A stretch of DNA of 14,892 nucleotides, taken from the NCBI GenBank assembly GCA_937901905.1, contig CALDIF010000045.1, forward strand, positions 1 to 14,892, written 5' to 3'. The DNA is from an uncultured Porphyromonadaceae bacterium. GTDB lineage: Bacteria > Bacteroidota > Bacteroidia > Bacteroidales > Muribaculaceae. The notes beneath the pieces were generated by a model. It was not told where the DNA came from, searched no databases, and was given only the letters and a program-made list of their open reading frames with translations. This document shows positions 6,650 through 13,701 of this stretch, piece by piece. Positions within the stretch are counted from its first letter, which is position 1. Each line of letters opens with the position of its first letter. Made by a program: the position numbers and the translations under genes.

Positions 6650-7405
6650 ATGATCAGAAATCTTGTTGTGATATTGATGATAACGGCGGTGTCGCTCACG
6701 AGTGATGCCGGTCATTGGCTCGTCGATAGTATAACAACCGAAGGACACATCGGCTATAACATCGGTGGTACGGCACCTATCGGCATGCCTGCAACGATAC
6801 GTCATCTTGACAAGTATGAGTTGACACCGAGTTTGCGTGTCGGAGTGAGTGTCACAAAACGCCTGTCTTCGCGTTGGGGATTGCGTGCCGGTCTGCAGTT
6901 CGAGAACAAGGGCATGAAGACCGATGCTCGCGTGAAAAATTACAAGATGGAAATGGTCAAGGGTGGTGAAGTCTTGGGTGGAGTGTTCACCGGTAATGTG
7001 GTGACACGAACCGGACTGTGGATGTTCACCATTCCCATTCAAGCCACTTGTAAATTGAGTCATAAAGTCTCCTTGCGTGCCGGCGTGTACGGCAGTTACT
7101 TGACCGGACGTTTCTTTGACGGGTGGGCTTACGACGGTTACCTGCGAGTTGATGACCCCACGGGACTTAAGGTTCAATTAGGGCACGATGCCGGTGAGCG
7201 AGGCGATTATGACTTCAACAGTAATCTGCGTCATTGGCAGTGGGGCGTCGGTGCCGGTGTTGATTGGTATTTTCATCGTCGTTTAGGCCTTTACGGCGAG
7301 TTGAATTGGGGCATGAGTGGTGCGTTCAAGAGTGATTTCAAGACTATCGAACAGACCATGCACCCCATTTACGGCTCTATCGGATTGACCTATCGCCTCC
7401 ACTGA
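6650..7405 (+). CDS. Outer-membrane beta-barrel protein (OMP_b-brl type)
   Basis: The 251-aa product has an N-terminal signal sequence (MIRNLVVILMITAVSLTSDA) and then alternating amphipathic strands with frequent Gly and aromatic residues. Examples are SLRVGVSVTKRL, WGLRAGLQFENKGMK, MFTIPIQATCKL, VSLRAGVYGSYL, WQWGVGAGVDWYFHRRLGLYGELNWGM and a final IYGSIGLTYRLH. A C-terminal aromatic-rich strand and the GLRAGLQFENKG / IPIxATxKL pattern are typical of the porin-like beta-barrel family PF13568 in Bacteroidota. The ATG at 6650 is preceded by a purine-rich AGAAGCGAG. Its transport or anchoring role is unknown; partnership with the preceding lipoprotein is inferred from spacing. Confidence 0.8.
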   Translation: MIRNLVVILMITAVSLTSDAGHWLVDSITTEGHIGYNIGGTAPIGMPATIRHLDKYELTPSLRVGVSVTKRLSSRWGLRAGLQFENKGMKTDARVKNYKMEMVKGGEVLGGVFTGNVVTRTGLWMFTIPIQATCKLSHKVSLRAGVYGSYLTGRFFDGWAYDGYLRVDDPTGLKVQLGHDAGERGDYDFNSNLRHWQWGVGAGVDWYFHRRLGLYGELNWGMSGAFKSDFKTIEQTMHPIYGSIGLTYRLH

Positions 7406-7417
7406 CCCCCCCTTAAT

Positions 7418-7462
7418 CTCACGTAAAATTGCGTATAATTCCATGTATAATTCGTAAAAAAC
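7418..7462. repeat. AT-rich CTCACGTAAA-type intergenic element
   Basis: Thirteen bases after the beta-barrel stop begins CTCACGTAAAATTGCGTATAA, followed by further GTATAATTC and TTCGTAAAA segments. Similar blocks (CTCnCGTAAATT-nCGTA) occur at 9859 after the next gene and, inverted, at about 5251-5270. The rest of the 230-nt gap (7406-7635) holds the CAAGT repeats listed separately and no gene; I see no consensus promoter. Confidence 0.45.
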
Positions 7463-7538
7463 AATTATGACATACAGGGATTTAATATATAAGATAAGAG
7501 GATGCGCTTTTGAAGTTTACAAGCATCTCGGGCCAGGG

Positions 7539-7599
7539 CTACTTGAGTAGGCATACGAAGCGGCTATGATGCATGAGTACTCAAGTTGAGTACTCAAGT
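7539..7599. repeat. Inverted and tandem TACTCAAGT repeats
   Basis: A CTACT-TG-AGTAG palindrome (7539-7550) precedes two identical tandem 13-mers TGAGTACTCAAGT (7574-7586, 7587-7599). Each 13-mer contains the perfect palindrome TGAGTACTCA. They end about 35 bp before the start of the large PCMD gene, a good place for a regulator operator or RNA leader structure. Confidence 0.7.
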
Positions 7600-7635
7600 A
7601 TTGAGAGAACTATATTATTAATTTATAAATAAATA

Positions 7636-9843
7636 ATGCTTATGAGAAAATTATTTACAATGCTTGTGGCATCGGTAATGGCTCTTGCCGGCATGGCAAC
7701 AACCACCTTTACCGGCACGCTCACTGTCACCATCAACGGTGAACTTGCAAGTAAAGACGTGAACTCGAAGATTGAGGTCGATAAAGATGGCGACTTTTAT
7801 TCTTTGAGTGTCAATAATTTTATGTTTAGCGGTATGCCTATCGGTACTATTAAATTGACCGGTATTGAGGGTAACACCAAAGGATATGTAACTTCATTGT
7901 ACGTCAATCAAAGTGTAACCATATCAGCTGGTGATGCCGAGGGTGTAGACTTTTGGATGGGTCCGTTGCTAGGTTCTGTGCCTTTGCAGATGTTCGCATA
8001 TTTTGACAGTTATGAGAACCATAATAACTATTTGTCGGTAGATATTGACATTGATATGGTTGCCTCGTTGGGTCAAGTGATTAAAGTACATTTCGAGAAT
8101 GCCTTTGATAGCGATTTCTCTATGTTGCAGCATGAGAATAGCGACTTTGAATCATGGGCATCGGGTACTAATCCCGAACCGACGGGTTGGTCAGGGTTTA
8201 AAAATGCTACAGGTGGCATGCAGAGTATGATAAAAGCACAAACTTATCTCTCGAAAGGTTCCTCAAGCGAAGCTCATGGTGGAAGTGCTTGTGCAAAAGT
8301 TTCTTCTTATAAATATAAAATGATAGTTCTCAATGTCTATGCAAACGGTACATTTACTAACGGTAGATTAAATGCCGGTTCAGCGACAGCCGATGATGCA
8401 TCAGGAAATTATTCGTATATGGAGTCCTCAAGCTCTGATTATTATCATGAGGTCTTGGTTGCGCCCGATGCTATCAGTGCTTGGATGAAATTGAACTCTA
8501 CTGTTCCAACAGACAACCCCGCAAATTTAAGTGTGATTTTGTTTGACGGTACCCGTTATCAAGACCCCGAAAGTGATGGGAGCAATAAAGAAAATGTTGC
8601 AGCGAAAGCACAAGATAAGACCTCAATCACGCGTAGAAACGGCTATGACGATTGGAAACAAGACATCGTGCCGTTTACTTACACCGATGTGGATAAGGCA
8701 AAAGCGATATTGATCACATTCTCCACCAGTTCAACTCCGGGTGGATTGAGTTCGAGTGTGAGCGGAGAAACTCTATATGTCGATGACATTGAGTTACACT
8801 ATTACAACCGTGTGACCGACATTAAGTTTAATGGTACACAACTTGCCGGTTTTAGTGAGGACACGCACGAGTATAGCGTTGCAATCGGTATTGACGTTGT
8901 GGTGACAGAGGATAATTTTAGTGCATCATTTGTCGGTGTCTCGGCTGTTACGGGTGTTTATGTTACGGAGTTGCCCTATGGGGTGGGTTACAAGGCCACC
9001 GTTTATGCAATATCACCTAAGATGGAGATGAACCAATACGTTATCACCTTAAACCGCCCGATAACCGCGCTGGCTGATGTTCTTGACGGAGAAACAGCCA
9101 AGGTGATTGTTGCTGATGATTTGGCTATTGTGAAAACCACCGAGGACGGTGATATTTATGCAGCTGACAGTGATAATAACTGGGTGCGTCTGTCGTTTAG
9201 TGACGAAACCGTTTTTGAGAATGTAAAGGGTAAGACTTCAATATCGGGTGGTACATTGGTAGGCAATTATACTGCCGATGCTCTTGACCCTAACATTAAT
9301 GTTTTGACTGCAGGAGGTAGTAGTGCCGATGTTGATTACGAGATTGCTCAAATTGACCTTGCTACTCATAAGGATGGCGACCCTGAGTTTAGCGAACTTG
9401 CCGCAAACCAAGTGGTTGAGTTCACCGGTTATTACTTCGACGGCAAGTTGCGTGGCTTGCAGGCAACGGGCGCAAAGGGACAAAGCCTTGACCTTGATGT
9501 CACCCCCATGGGCTTGGAGAGCGTTGATGATCTTGGTCTTGTTGAGGGCGGTCGTTACAAGATTACGGCTGCTGTGACATTCCACGAGGCATGGAACGGC
9601 GCACCGCGCAAGGCTCGCTCGAATTACGACTATGACTTCCAAAACGTGGTCGCCAAGGTTCTTGCAGAGCCCGAGACTATCACTATTACCGGTGTTGAGG
9701 ACATCAACAGCGAGGCCGAGGTGGTCAGCACCCGCTATTACAACGTGGCTGGTCAACAGGTTGCTGCTCCTGTCGATGGTGTGAACATCGTCGTCACGAC
9801 CCTTAGCGACGGAACTGTCAAGACCGCCAAAGTCTTGAAATAA
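7636..9843 (+). CDS. Secreted multidomain calycin-like / PCMD / OB-like protein
   Basis: A 735-aa exported protein with a signal peptide (RKLFTMLVASVMALAGMA). Residues about 23-155 are a calycin-like domain: TFTGTLTVTING, a FYSLSVNNF strand and the motif WMGPLLGSVPLQMFAYF. Residues about 160-393 resemble a PCMD domain (FESWASGTNPEPTGW at the start, TLYVDDIELHYYN at the end). About 394-475 is an Ig-like module (VTDIKFNGTQLAGF, YVITLNRP). About 477-675 is a beta-rich region with ADVLDGETAKVIVADD and a second GxYFDGKLRGLQA repeat, reminiscent of OB-fold modules of secreted Bacteroidales proteins. The last about 45 residues (RYYNVAGQQVAAPVDGVNIV ... KVLK) resemble C-terminal sorting-type tails. 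No enzyme motif is recognised. The start may be the ATG at 7636 or 7642. Confidence 0.78.
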   Translation: MLMRKLFTMLVASVMALAGMATTTFTGTLTVTINGELASKDVNSKIEVDKDGDFYSLSVNNFMFSGMPIGTIKLTGIEGNTKGYVTSLYVNQSVTISAGDAEGVDFWMGPLLGSVPLQMFAYFDSYENHNNYLSVDIDIDMVASLGQVIKVHFENAFDSDFSMLQHENSDFESWASGTNPEPTGWSGFKNATGGMQSMIKAQTYLSKGSSSEAHGGSACAKVSSYKYKMIVLNVYANGTFTNGRLNAGSATADDASGNYSYMESSSSDYYHEVLVAPDAISAWMKLNSTVPTDNPANLSVILFDGTRYQDPESDGSNKENVAAKAQDKTSITRRNGYDDWKQDIVPFTYTDVDKAKAILITFSTSSTPGGLSSSVSGETLYVDDIELHYYNRVTDIKFNGTQLAGFSEDTHEYSVAIGIDVVVTEDNFSASFVGVSAVTGVYVTELPYGVGYKATVYAISPKMEMNQYVITLNRPITALADVLDGETAKVIVADDLAIVKTTEDGDIYAADSDNNWVRLSFSDETVFENVKGKTSISGGTLVGNYTADALDPNINVLTAGGSSADVDYEIAQIDLATHKDGDPEFSELAANQVVEFTGYYFDGKLRGLQATGAKGQSLDLDVTPMGLESVDDLGLVEGGRYKITAAVTFHEAWNGAPRKARSNYDYDFQNVVAKVLAEPETITITGVEDINSEAEVVSTRYYNVAGQQVAAPVDGVNIVVTTLSDGTVKTAKVLK

Positions 9844-9857
9844 AACAAATGATTATT

Positions 9858-9927
9858 TCTCTCGTAAATTTTCGTAAATAACGGCAAATAGAGGATTTGC
9901 GAAAAATTTACGGAAATTTGCGAGAGA
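9858..9927. terminator. Long AT-rich hairpin followed by a T-run
   Basis: Arms of about 31 nt (TCTCTCGTAAATTTTCG... against ...CGGAAATTTGCGAGAGA) pair almost throughout, with wobble pairs, around an AGAGG loop. TGTTTTTT follows directly. It begins 15 nt after the stop of the 735-aa gene and ends 25 nt before the next start. It therefore looks like an intrinsic terminator or an attenuator between two related genes. An alternative is a small mobile palindromic repeat. Confidence 0.6.
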
Positions 9928-9951
9928 TGTTTTTTAAAACCAAGAAACATT

Positions 9952-10587
9952 ATGAAGAAATTTTTACTTTCGGTTGCAACAGCGACTTTGTCATTAGGTG
10001 CATTCGCTTCGGATTATACCGGTCAACTTAATGTGTCGGTAACAGATGAAGAAAGTGGCGAAACCTATGAGGTGTTCCAAGAGACCTCTATCACACTTGA
10101 AGAAGTTGACGGCAAGTATAACTTCACCTTGAAGAATTTTTTACTTTCGGTTGAGGATGAGGAGACCGGTGACGTGGATTATATACCCGTCGGTAATATC
10201 GCTGTTGAGGGTCTCGAGGCAACCGAGGCTGCGGGTTACAAGACGCTCAAGTTTAACAATTCGGTGCAGATCGCCGAAGGTGAGGACGAGGCTCTTCCCG
10301 AGGGTTATGATGCATGGTTCGGTCCGTTCTTGGGCGATGTGCCCATTGACCTCGTGGCAAAGTTTAATGATGCCGCGTTAACGGTCAATATCTCTATCAA
10401 CTTGACCATACTGCCCCAGGCTATTAAGGTCGGTTTCATCGGCACCAATCCCGACGCTATCGGTGGCAGTGATGACGGTCGTAGCCCCAGCGATGTGAAT
10501 AAGGATGACCAAATCAATGTTGCCGATGTCAACATCGTGCTCACTGATATTCTCAACGAGGTCCCCGCTTTCCCCAACGCTGAGTGA
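9952..10587 (+). CDS. Secreted calycin-like protein with single dockerin-type loop
   Basis: The 211-aa product has a signal peptide (MKKFLLSVATATLSLGAFA) and then a calycin-like domain (about 20-165). The motif AWFGPFLGDVPIDLVAKF aligns with WMGPLLGSVPLQMFAYF of the upstream 735-aa protein, so the two domains are paralogous. A Gly/Ser linker (GGSDDGRSPS) leads to DVNKDDQINVADVNIVLTDIL at about 181-201. This has the calcium-loop spacing of a dockerin type I repeat (D, N, D, N, D at loop positions 1, 3, 5, 9, 12). Canonical dockerins have two such repeats; only one is present. It is the last gene before the terminator at 10621. Function unknown; extracellular ligand binding is a family-level guess. 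Confidence 0.8.
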   Translation: MKKFLLSVATATLSLGAFASDYTGQLNVSVTDEESGETYEVFQETSITLEEVDGKYNFTLKNFLLSVEDEETGDVDYIPVGNIAVEGLEATEAAGYKTLKFNNSVQIAEGEDEALPEGYDAWFGPFLGDVPIDLVAKFNDAALTVNISINLTILPQAIKVGFIGTNPDAIGGSDDGRSPSDVNKDDQINVADVNIVLTDILNEVPAFPNAE

Positions 10588-10620
10588 TGACATAATCCCA
10601 TAACGGGATAAGACCAAGAT

Positions 10621-10649
10621 AAGGGTTGCGACAACACATCGCGACCCTT
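10621..10649 (+). terminator. Probable intrinsic terminator after the calycin/dockerin gene
   Basis: AAGGGTTGCGA and TCGCGACCCTT form an 11-bp stem (one G-T pair) with a 7-nt loop, 33 nt after the stop codon. The following tract is only weakly T-rich (TGTCGTT), so termination strength is uncertain. Confidence 0.6.
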
Positions 10650-10704
10650 TGTCGTTGACGGGCTCTTGCCTATACGAGAAGTCGACCCGTGCGATGGCAG
10701 CCGG

Positions 10705-10986
10705 GTCGCCCGTCGGGCGACGATGTGGGCTGACGCTCACGCTTACTATACCGAGGTGACCATCATCTGCGTCTCGACCGGCGGTCGAGCGATCTGTGTA
10801 ACCCGCGGTGGAGCGCAGCGACACAGTGGGCATGTGACTGAGGGTGAAGTCGGCTGAAAGCCGACCCATCTGCTCATGCCGTATGCCGGCAGATGAGTCG
10901 CCCTCACGGGCGACGATATATGTCCTGCTTTCCCCCGCTTGTCGCGCTATCGAGCGACACCGTGGGCATGGTGAAGTCGGCTGAAA
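10705..10986. mobile_element. REP cluster: transposase-less derivative of the 13480-14338 element
   Basis: This gene-free stretch contains a REP palindrome (10705-10721), a left arm (10735-10873) and a right arm (10888-10952). These two arms match the arms around the transposase at 13765. The left arm is 139 nt, identical in length to the 13480-13726 arm once its three extra 36-bp units are removed, with about six substitutions. The right arm is 65 nt against 64. Between the arms lie only about 14 nt instead of the gene, so CATCTGC/GCAGATG form a hairpin stem. A partial second left arm follows (10953-10986, ending in GTCGGCTGAAA). It looks like a non-autonomous MITE- or BIME-like copy. Short open frames through it appear spurious. 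Confidence 0.8.
10849..10914. repeat. Paired REP palindromes joined by a short hairpin
   Basis: GTCGGCTGAAAGCCGAC (10849-10865) and GTCGCCC-TCAC-GGGCGAC (10897-10914) are two stable palindromes. They flank the inverted pair CATCTGC (10867-10873) and GCAGATG (10889-10895). The arrangement of two head-to-head REPs is the same as the one flanking the transposase gene. Confidence 0.85.
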
Positions 10987-11018
10987 TTTCGTTCATAAAA
11001 GATTTTTTATTAAATTTG
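10987..11018 (+). promoter_or_regulatory. Promoter of the chrA-chrA-folC operon
   Basis: TAAATTTG (11011-11018) is a full -7 match. Twenty nucleotides upstream is TTTC (10987-10990), a three-of-four match to the -33 TTTG. The -33 box abuts the end of the last REP fragment, so the insertion may have altered promoter strength. The leader to the ATG at 11039 is about 10-15 nt. Confidence 0.6.
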
Positions 11019-11038
11019 CGGCAAATCGGTATACTGTT

Positions 11039-11611
11039 ATGAAACTGTATATTGACCTGTTTTTAACATTCGTGCGCATCGGGGTATTCACCTTCGGTGG
11101 GGGGTGGGCAATGTTAGCACTCATCGAGCGTGAGGTGGTCGAACGTCACTCGTGGATCGAACGCAGCGACTTCCTTGACCTGCTCGCTATGGCACAGTCC
11201 ATGCCCGGCATACTCGCGGTGAACATCAGCACCGTTATCGGCGATCGCCTGGCAGGTGTGCGAGGCAGTGTCGTGGCGGCATTGGGCACCATATTGCCGT
11301 CGTTTATTATCATCTTGTTGATAGCGATGTTCCTTACGCCCGATGTGATTAAGAATAATGAGACCCTCACGGCAATATTTCGCGGTATACGTCCTGCCGT
11401 GGTCGCTCTAATCGTGGCTCCCGTGCTTACCACGGCACGCAGTGCCGGCATCACGTGGCGCACGGTGATAATACCCGTCGCGGTGGCAACGCTCATTTAC
11501 AGCGGCATGCCGGTCGTGAGTAACCCTATAGTGTACATTGCACTCGGAGCCGCCGGCGGATATATCTGTTACACCCATAGCATGCCGACGAGGGAGGACG
11601 GCACCCGATGA
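11039..11611 (+). CDS. chrA: Chromate transporter family protein, first half-size subunit
   Basis: The 190-aa membrane protein is a single CHR domain: FTFGGGWAMLALIEREVV at about residues 17-34, AQSMPGILAVNIST at about 52-65, and five or six hydrophobic segments. Short CHR proteins occur as adjacent pairs that work together, whereas classical ChrA is a fused double domain. Family members export chromate by proton-driven transport; the true substrate of gut Bacteroidales homologues is not established, so chromate is a family label. Its TGA overlaps the next ATG by four bases (ATGA, 11608-11611), which implies coupled translation in equal amounts. Confidence 0.93.
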   Translation: MKLYIDLFLTFVRIGVFTFGGGWAMLALIEREVVERHSWIERSDFLDLLAMAQSMPGILAVNISTVIGDRLAGVRGSVVAALGTILPSFIIILLIAMFLTPDVIKNNETLTAIFRGIRPAVVALIVAPVLTTARSAGITWRTVIIPVAVATLIYSGMPVVSNPIVYIALGAAGGYICYTHSMPTREDGTR

Positions 11612-12147
11612 ACGTGTACTTGAAGTTGATTTGGGCTTACCTCAAGATCGGACTGTTCGGCTTCGGAGGCGGATATGCCATGTTGTCGCTCATTCAGAGT
11701 GAAGTGGTGGGGCGTGGTTGGATAACGGGCACTATGTTCACCGATATAGTGGCTATCTCACAGATGACACCGGGCCCCATAGGCATCAACAGTGCCACCT
11801 ACATCGGTTATGTGATTGCCGGTGGTGTGTGGGGCAGTGTAGTGGCTACGCTGGCTGTTGTGTTGCCACCGTTTGTGCTCGTACTCTTGGCAAGCCGTTA
11901 TATAGGTCATCACCAAGACAGCGCGTTCATTCGCGGTGCGTTCACCGGATTGCGTCCCGTCGTGGTCGGCTTGATCGCGAGTGCGGCATTGTTATTGATA
12001 AACAGTGAGAACTTCGGCTACGAGCCGGGCGAGCGCTGCATCACTGTGGCGATTGCTGTCGTGTCGTTTGTGGCGGTTTATTTTATCAAGGTGCATCCTA
12101 TTGCAGTAATTGTGCTTGCCGGTTTTGCCGGTTGGCTGCTCTTTTAG
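11608..12147 (+). CDS. chrA: Chromate transporter family protein, second half-size subunit
   Basis: The 179-aa protein is the second CHR-domain partner. It has LFGFGGGYAMLSLIQSEVV at about 16-34, ISQMTPGPIGINSATYIGY at about 50-68, and several membrane segments ending in HPIAVIVLAGFAGWLLF. The two subunits are homologous to each other (FGGG, SxMPG/TPG and Sx-V-TxG blocks) and probably assemble with opposite membrane topology, as known for paired short CHR proteins. FolC begins 3-9 nt after its stop, so it is translated from the same mRNA. Confidence 0.93.
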   Translation: MNVYLKLIWAYLKIGLFGFGGGYAMLSLIQSEVVGRGWITGTMFTDIVAISQMTPGPIGINSATYIGYVIAGGVWGSVVATLAVVLPPFVLVLLASRYIGHHQDSAFIRGAFTGLRPVVVGLIASAALLLINSENFGYEPGERCITVAIAVVSFVAVYFIKVHPIAVIVLAGFAGWLLF

Positions 12148-12156
12148 CATATGATT

Positions 12157-13467
12157 ATGACTTACGAGGAAGCATTGGATTTGCTTTTTAACCGTCATCC
12201 GGCGTACGAGCGTCAAGGTGACGCGGGGTATAAACCCGGACTCGCGATGAGTGAGGCTCTTGATGCCGCAACCGGTTATCCTCATCGCCGCTTTCGTTGC
12301 ATACACGTTGCCGGCACTAACGGCAAGGGCAGCGTGACATCAATGATTGCTGCCGCGTTGATGACAGCCGGTTATCGTGTGGGACTGTACACGTCGCCCC
12401 ACTTGGTCGACTTTGCCGAGCGCATACGTGTCAACGGTGAGTGTATTGCTCATGATGACGTGGTCGACTTTGTCGAACGCTCGCTGAACTTCGACCTACC
12501 CGGAGTGCCGTCGTTTTTCGAGTTGACCACGGCGATGGCATTCGAACGGTTCGCGCGGTGTGAGGTGGATTATGCGGTGATAGAAGTGGGCTTGGGCGGT
12601 CGCCTGGACAGTACCAACATCATCACTCCCGTGTTGAGTGTTATCACCAATGTGTCGCTTGAACACACCTCGTTATTGGGCGATACGGTCGAGGCGATAG
12701 CCGGCGAAAAAGCCGGTATCATCAAGACCGGCGTGCCCGTGGTGGTGGGACGTGCCGACGATGTAGTGCGCGGTGTGGTTGAACGCATTGCTGCTGAGCA
12801 TGATGCGCCCCTCGTGATTGCCGACGAGGTGGACGGATTCGCGACTGCCGACGGCGAGTTGCGCACTCCATGGGGTGCGCTGCGATGTGACCTTGAGGGC
12901 GATTGGCAATACGAAAACATGACAACTGCTGTGAACGCCTTGTTTGCCATTCATGAGCAACTCGGGCTGCAGTGGGAACACGTTGTGCGCGGTTTTGCCG
13001 ATGTTAGCGCGCTGACCGGACTGCAGGGACGTTGGATGCGCATCACGTCCGAGGTGTGTAAGCACTTTGACCCGTGGCGCAGTCGTCGCTTGGGCGAGGT
13101 GAGGGTGATAGCCGACTCGGCGCATAATCCCGATGCCATGCGCCGTGCCATGGCGCAGTTGGAACGTGAGTGCACAGGTGCCGTACATCTGGTGTTAGGG
13201 TTCATGGCTGACAAGGACGTAGACACCATGTTGGCACTGTTGCCTCGTGACAAGGCTTGCTACTACTGCGTGCAGGCATCGACATCGCGCGCGCTGCCTG
13301 CCGTTGAGTTGTACAACAAGATGCAAGCACGCGGTTTTGTGGTGGATAGTGGATATGCTCGTGTGGGGCAGGCGTTTGACACGGCGTTGATGCGTGCCGG
13401 CAAAGGTGACATCGTGTATGTAGGTGGCTCGATGTATGTGCTCGGCGAGTTCCTCCGCTCGCTATAG
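12157..13467 (+). CDS. folC: Bifunctional folylpolyglutamate/dihydrofolate synthase
   Basis: FolC adds glutamate to dihydropteroate and then builds the polyglutamate tail of folates, using ATP in the cytoplasm. The product (436 aa from this ATG) shows the family landmarks in order: TYEEALDLLFNRHP with YKPGL near the N-terminus, P-loop AGTNGKGSV at about 52-60, YTSPHL at about 78-83, ERIRVNG, GLGGRLDSTN at 145-154, SLEHTSLLGDT, EKAGIIK, and in the ligase C-domain DSAHNPDAM. An in-frame ATG at 12151 is two codons upstream; I prefer 12157 because homologues begin MTY. The last codon is followed within 15 nt by the REP/transposase element, but the C-terminus appears complete. Confidence 0.95.
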   Translation: MTYEEALDLLFNRHPAYERQGDAGYKPGLAMSEALDAATGYPHRRFRCIHVAGTNGKGSVTSMIAAALMTAGYRVGLYTSPHLVDFAERIRVNGECIAHDDVVDFVERSLNFDLPGVPSFFELTTAMAFERFARCEVDYAVIEVGLGGRLDSTNIITPVLSVITNVSLEHTSLLGDTVEAIAGEKAGIIKTGVPVVVGRADDVVRGVVERIAAEHDAPLVIADEVDGFATADGELRTPWGALRCDLEGDWQYENMTTAVNALFAIHEQLGLQWEHVVRGFADVSALTGLQGRWMRITSEVCKHFDPWRSRRLGEVRVIADSAHNPDAMRRAMAQLERECTGAVHLVLGFMADKDVDTMLALLPRDKACYYCVQASTSRALPAVELYNKMQARGFVVDSGYARVGQAFDTALMRAGKGDIVYVGGSMYVLGEFLRSL

Positions 13468-13497
13468 CCGGTGCCGGTAGCTCACGCTTACTATACC

Positions 13498-13641
13498 GAT
13501 GTGACCATCATCTGCGGCTCGACCGGCGGAGTAGAGGTGACCATCATCTGCGGCTCGACCGGCGGAGGAGATGTGACCATCATCTGCGGCTCGACCGAAG
13601 GAGGAGATGTGACCATCATCTGCGGCTCGACCGGCGGTCGA
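13498..13641. repeat. Four-unit 36-bp minisatellite in the element's left arm
   Basis: Four contiguous 36-bp units start at 13498, 13534, 13570 and 13606, with the shared core GTGACCATCATCTGCGGCTC and only a few substitutions. The homologous arm at 10735 has one unit. As 36 is a multiple of three, open frames on both strands are kept and give 12-residue peptide repeats, which I treat as accidental. There are no unique spacers, so it is not a CRISPR array. Confidence 0.93.
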
Positions 13642-13654
13642 GCAATCTGTGTAA

Positions 13655-13683
13655 CCCACGGTGGAGCGCAGCGACACCGTGGG
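13655..13683. repeat. CCCACGGT/ACCGTGGG hairpin in the left arm
   Basis: An 8-bp perfect inverted repeat around GGAGCGCAGCGAC. The equivalent sequence at about 10802-10830 has substitutions that weaken the stem. It is one of several nested hairpins of the arm. Confidence 0.65.
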
Positions 13684-13701
13684 CATGTGAATGAGGGTGA
13701 A

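Noticed and set aside
5442..10587. Polysaccharide utilisation locus
   Set aside because: No SusC/SusD pair, glycoside hydrolase or cognate regulator is present; PCMD and calycin-like names alone do not establish glycan use.
10621..10649. Reading the hairpin after the calycin/dockerin gene as another REP unit
   Set aside because: Its stem sequence is unrelated to the GTCGCCC and GTCGGCT palindromes and its position fits a terminator better.
10666..10869. Short open frames on both strands in the first REP cluster
   Set aside because: They translate the same REP arms as the frames near 13480-13780 and end in the palindromes; their resemblance reflects DNA homology rather than conserved protein.
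12673..13188. 171-codon minus-strand frame inside folC
   Set aside because: The plus strand encodes conserved FolC motifs throughout this interval; the antisense frame has no recognisable content.
13498..13641. Possible CRISPR array (36-bp repeats)
   Set aside because: The units are directly contiguous with no spacers, and no cas genes are nearby.
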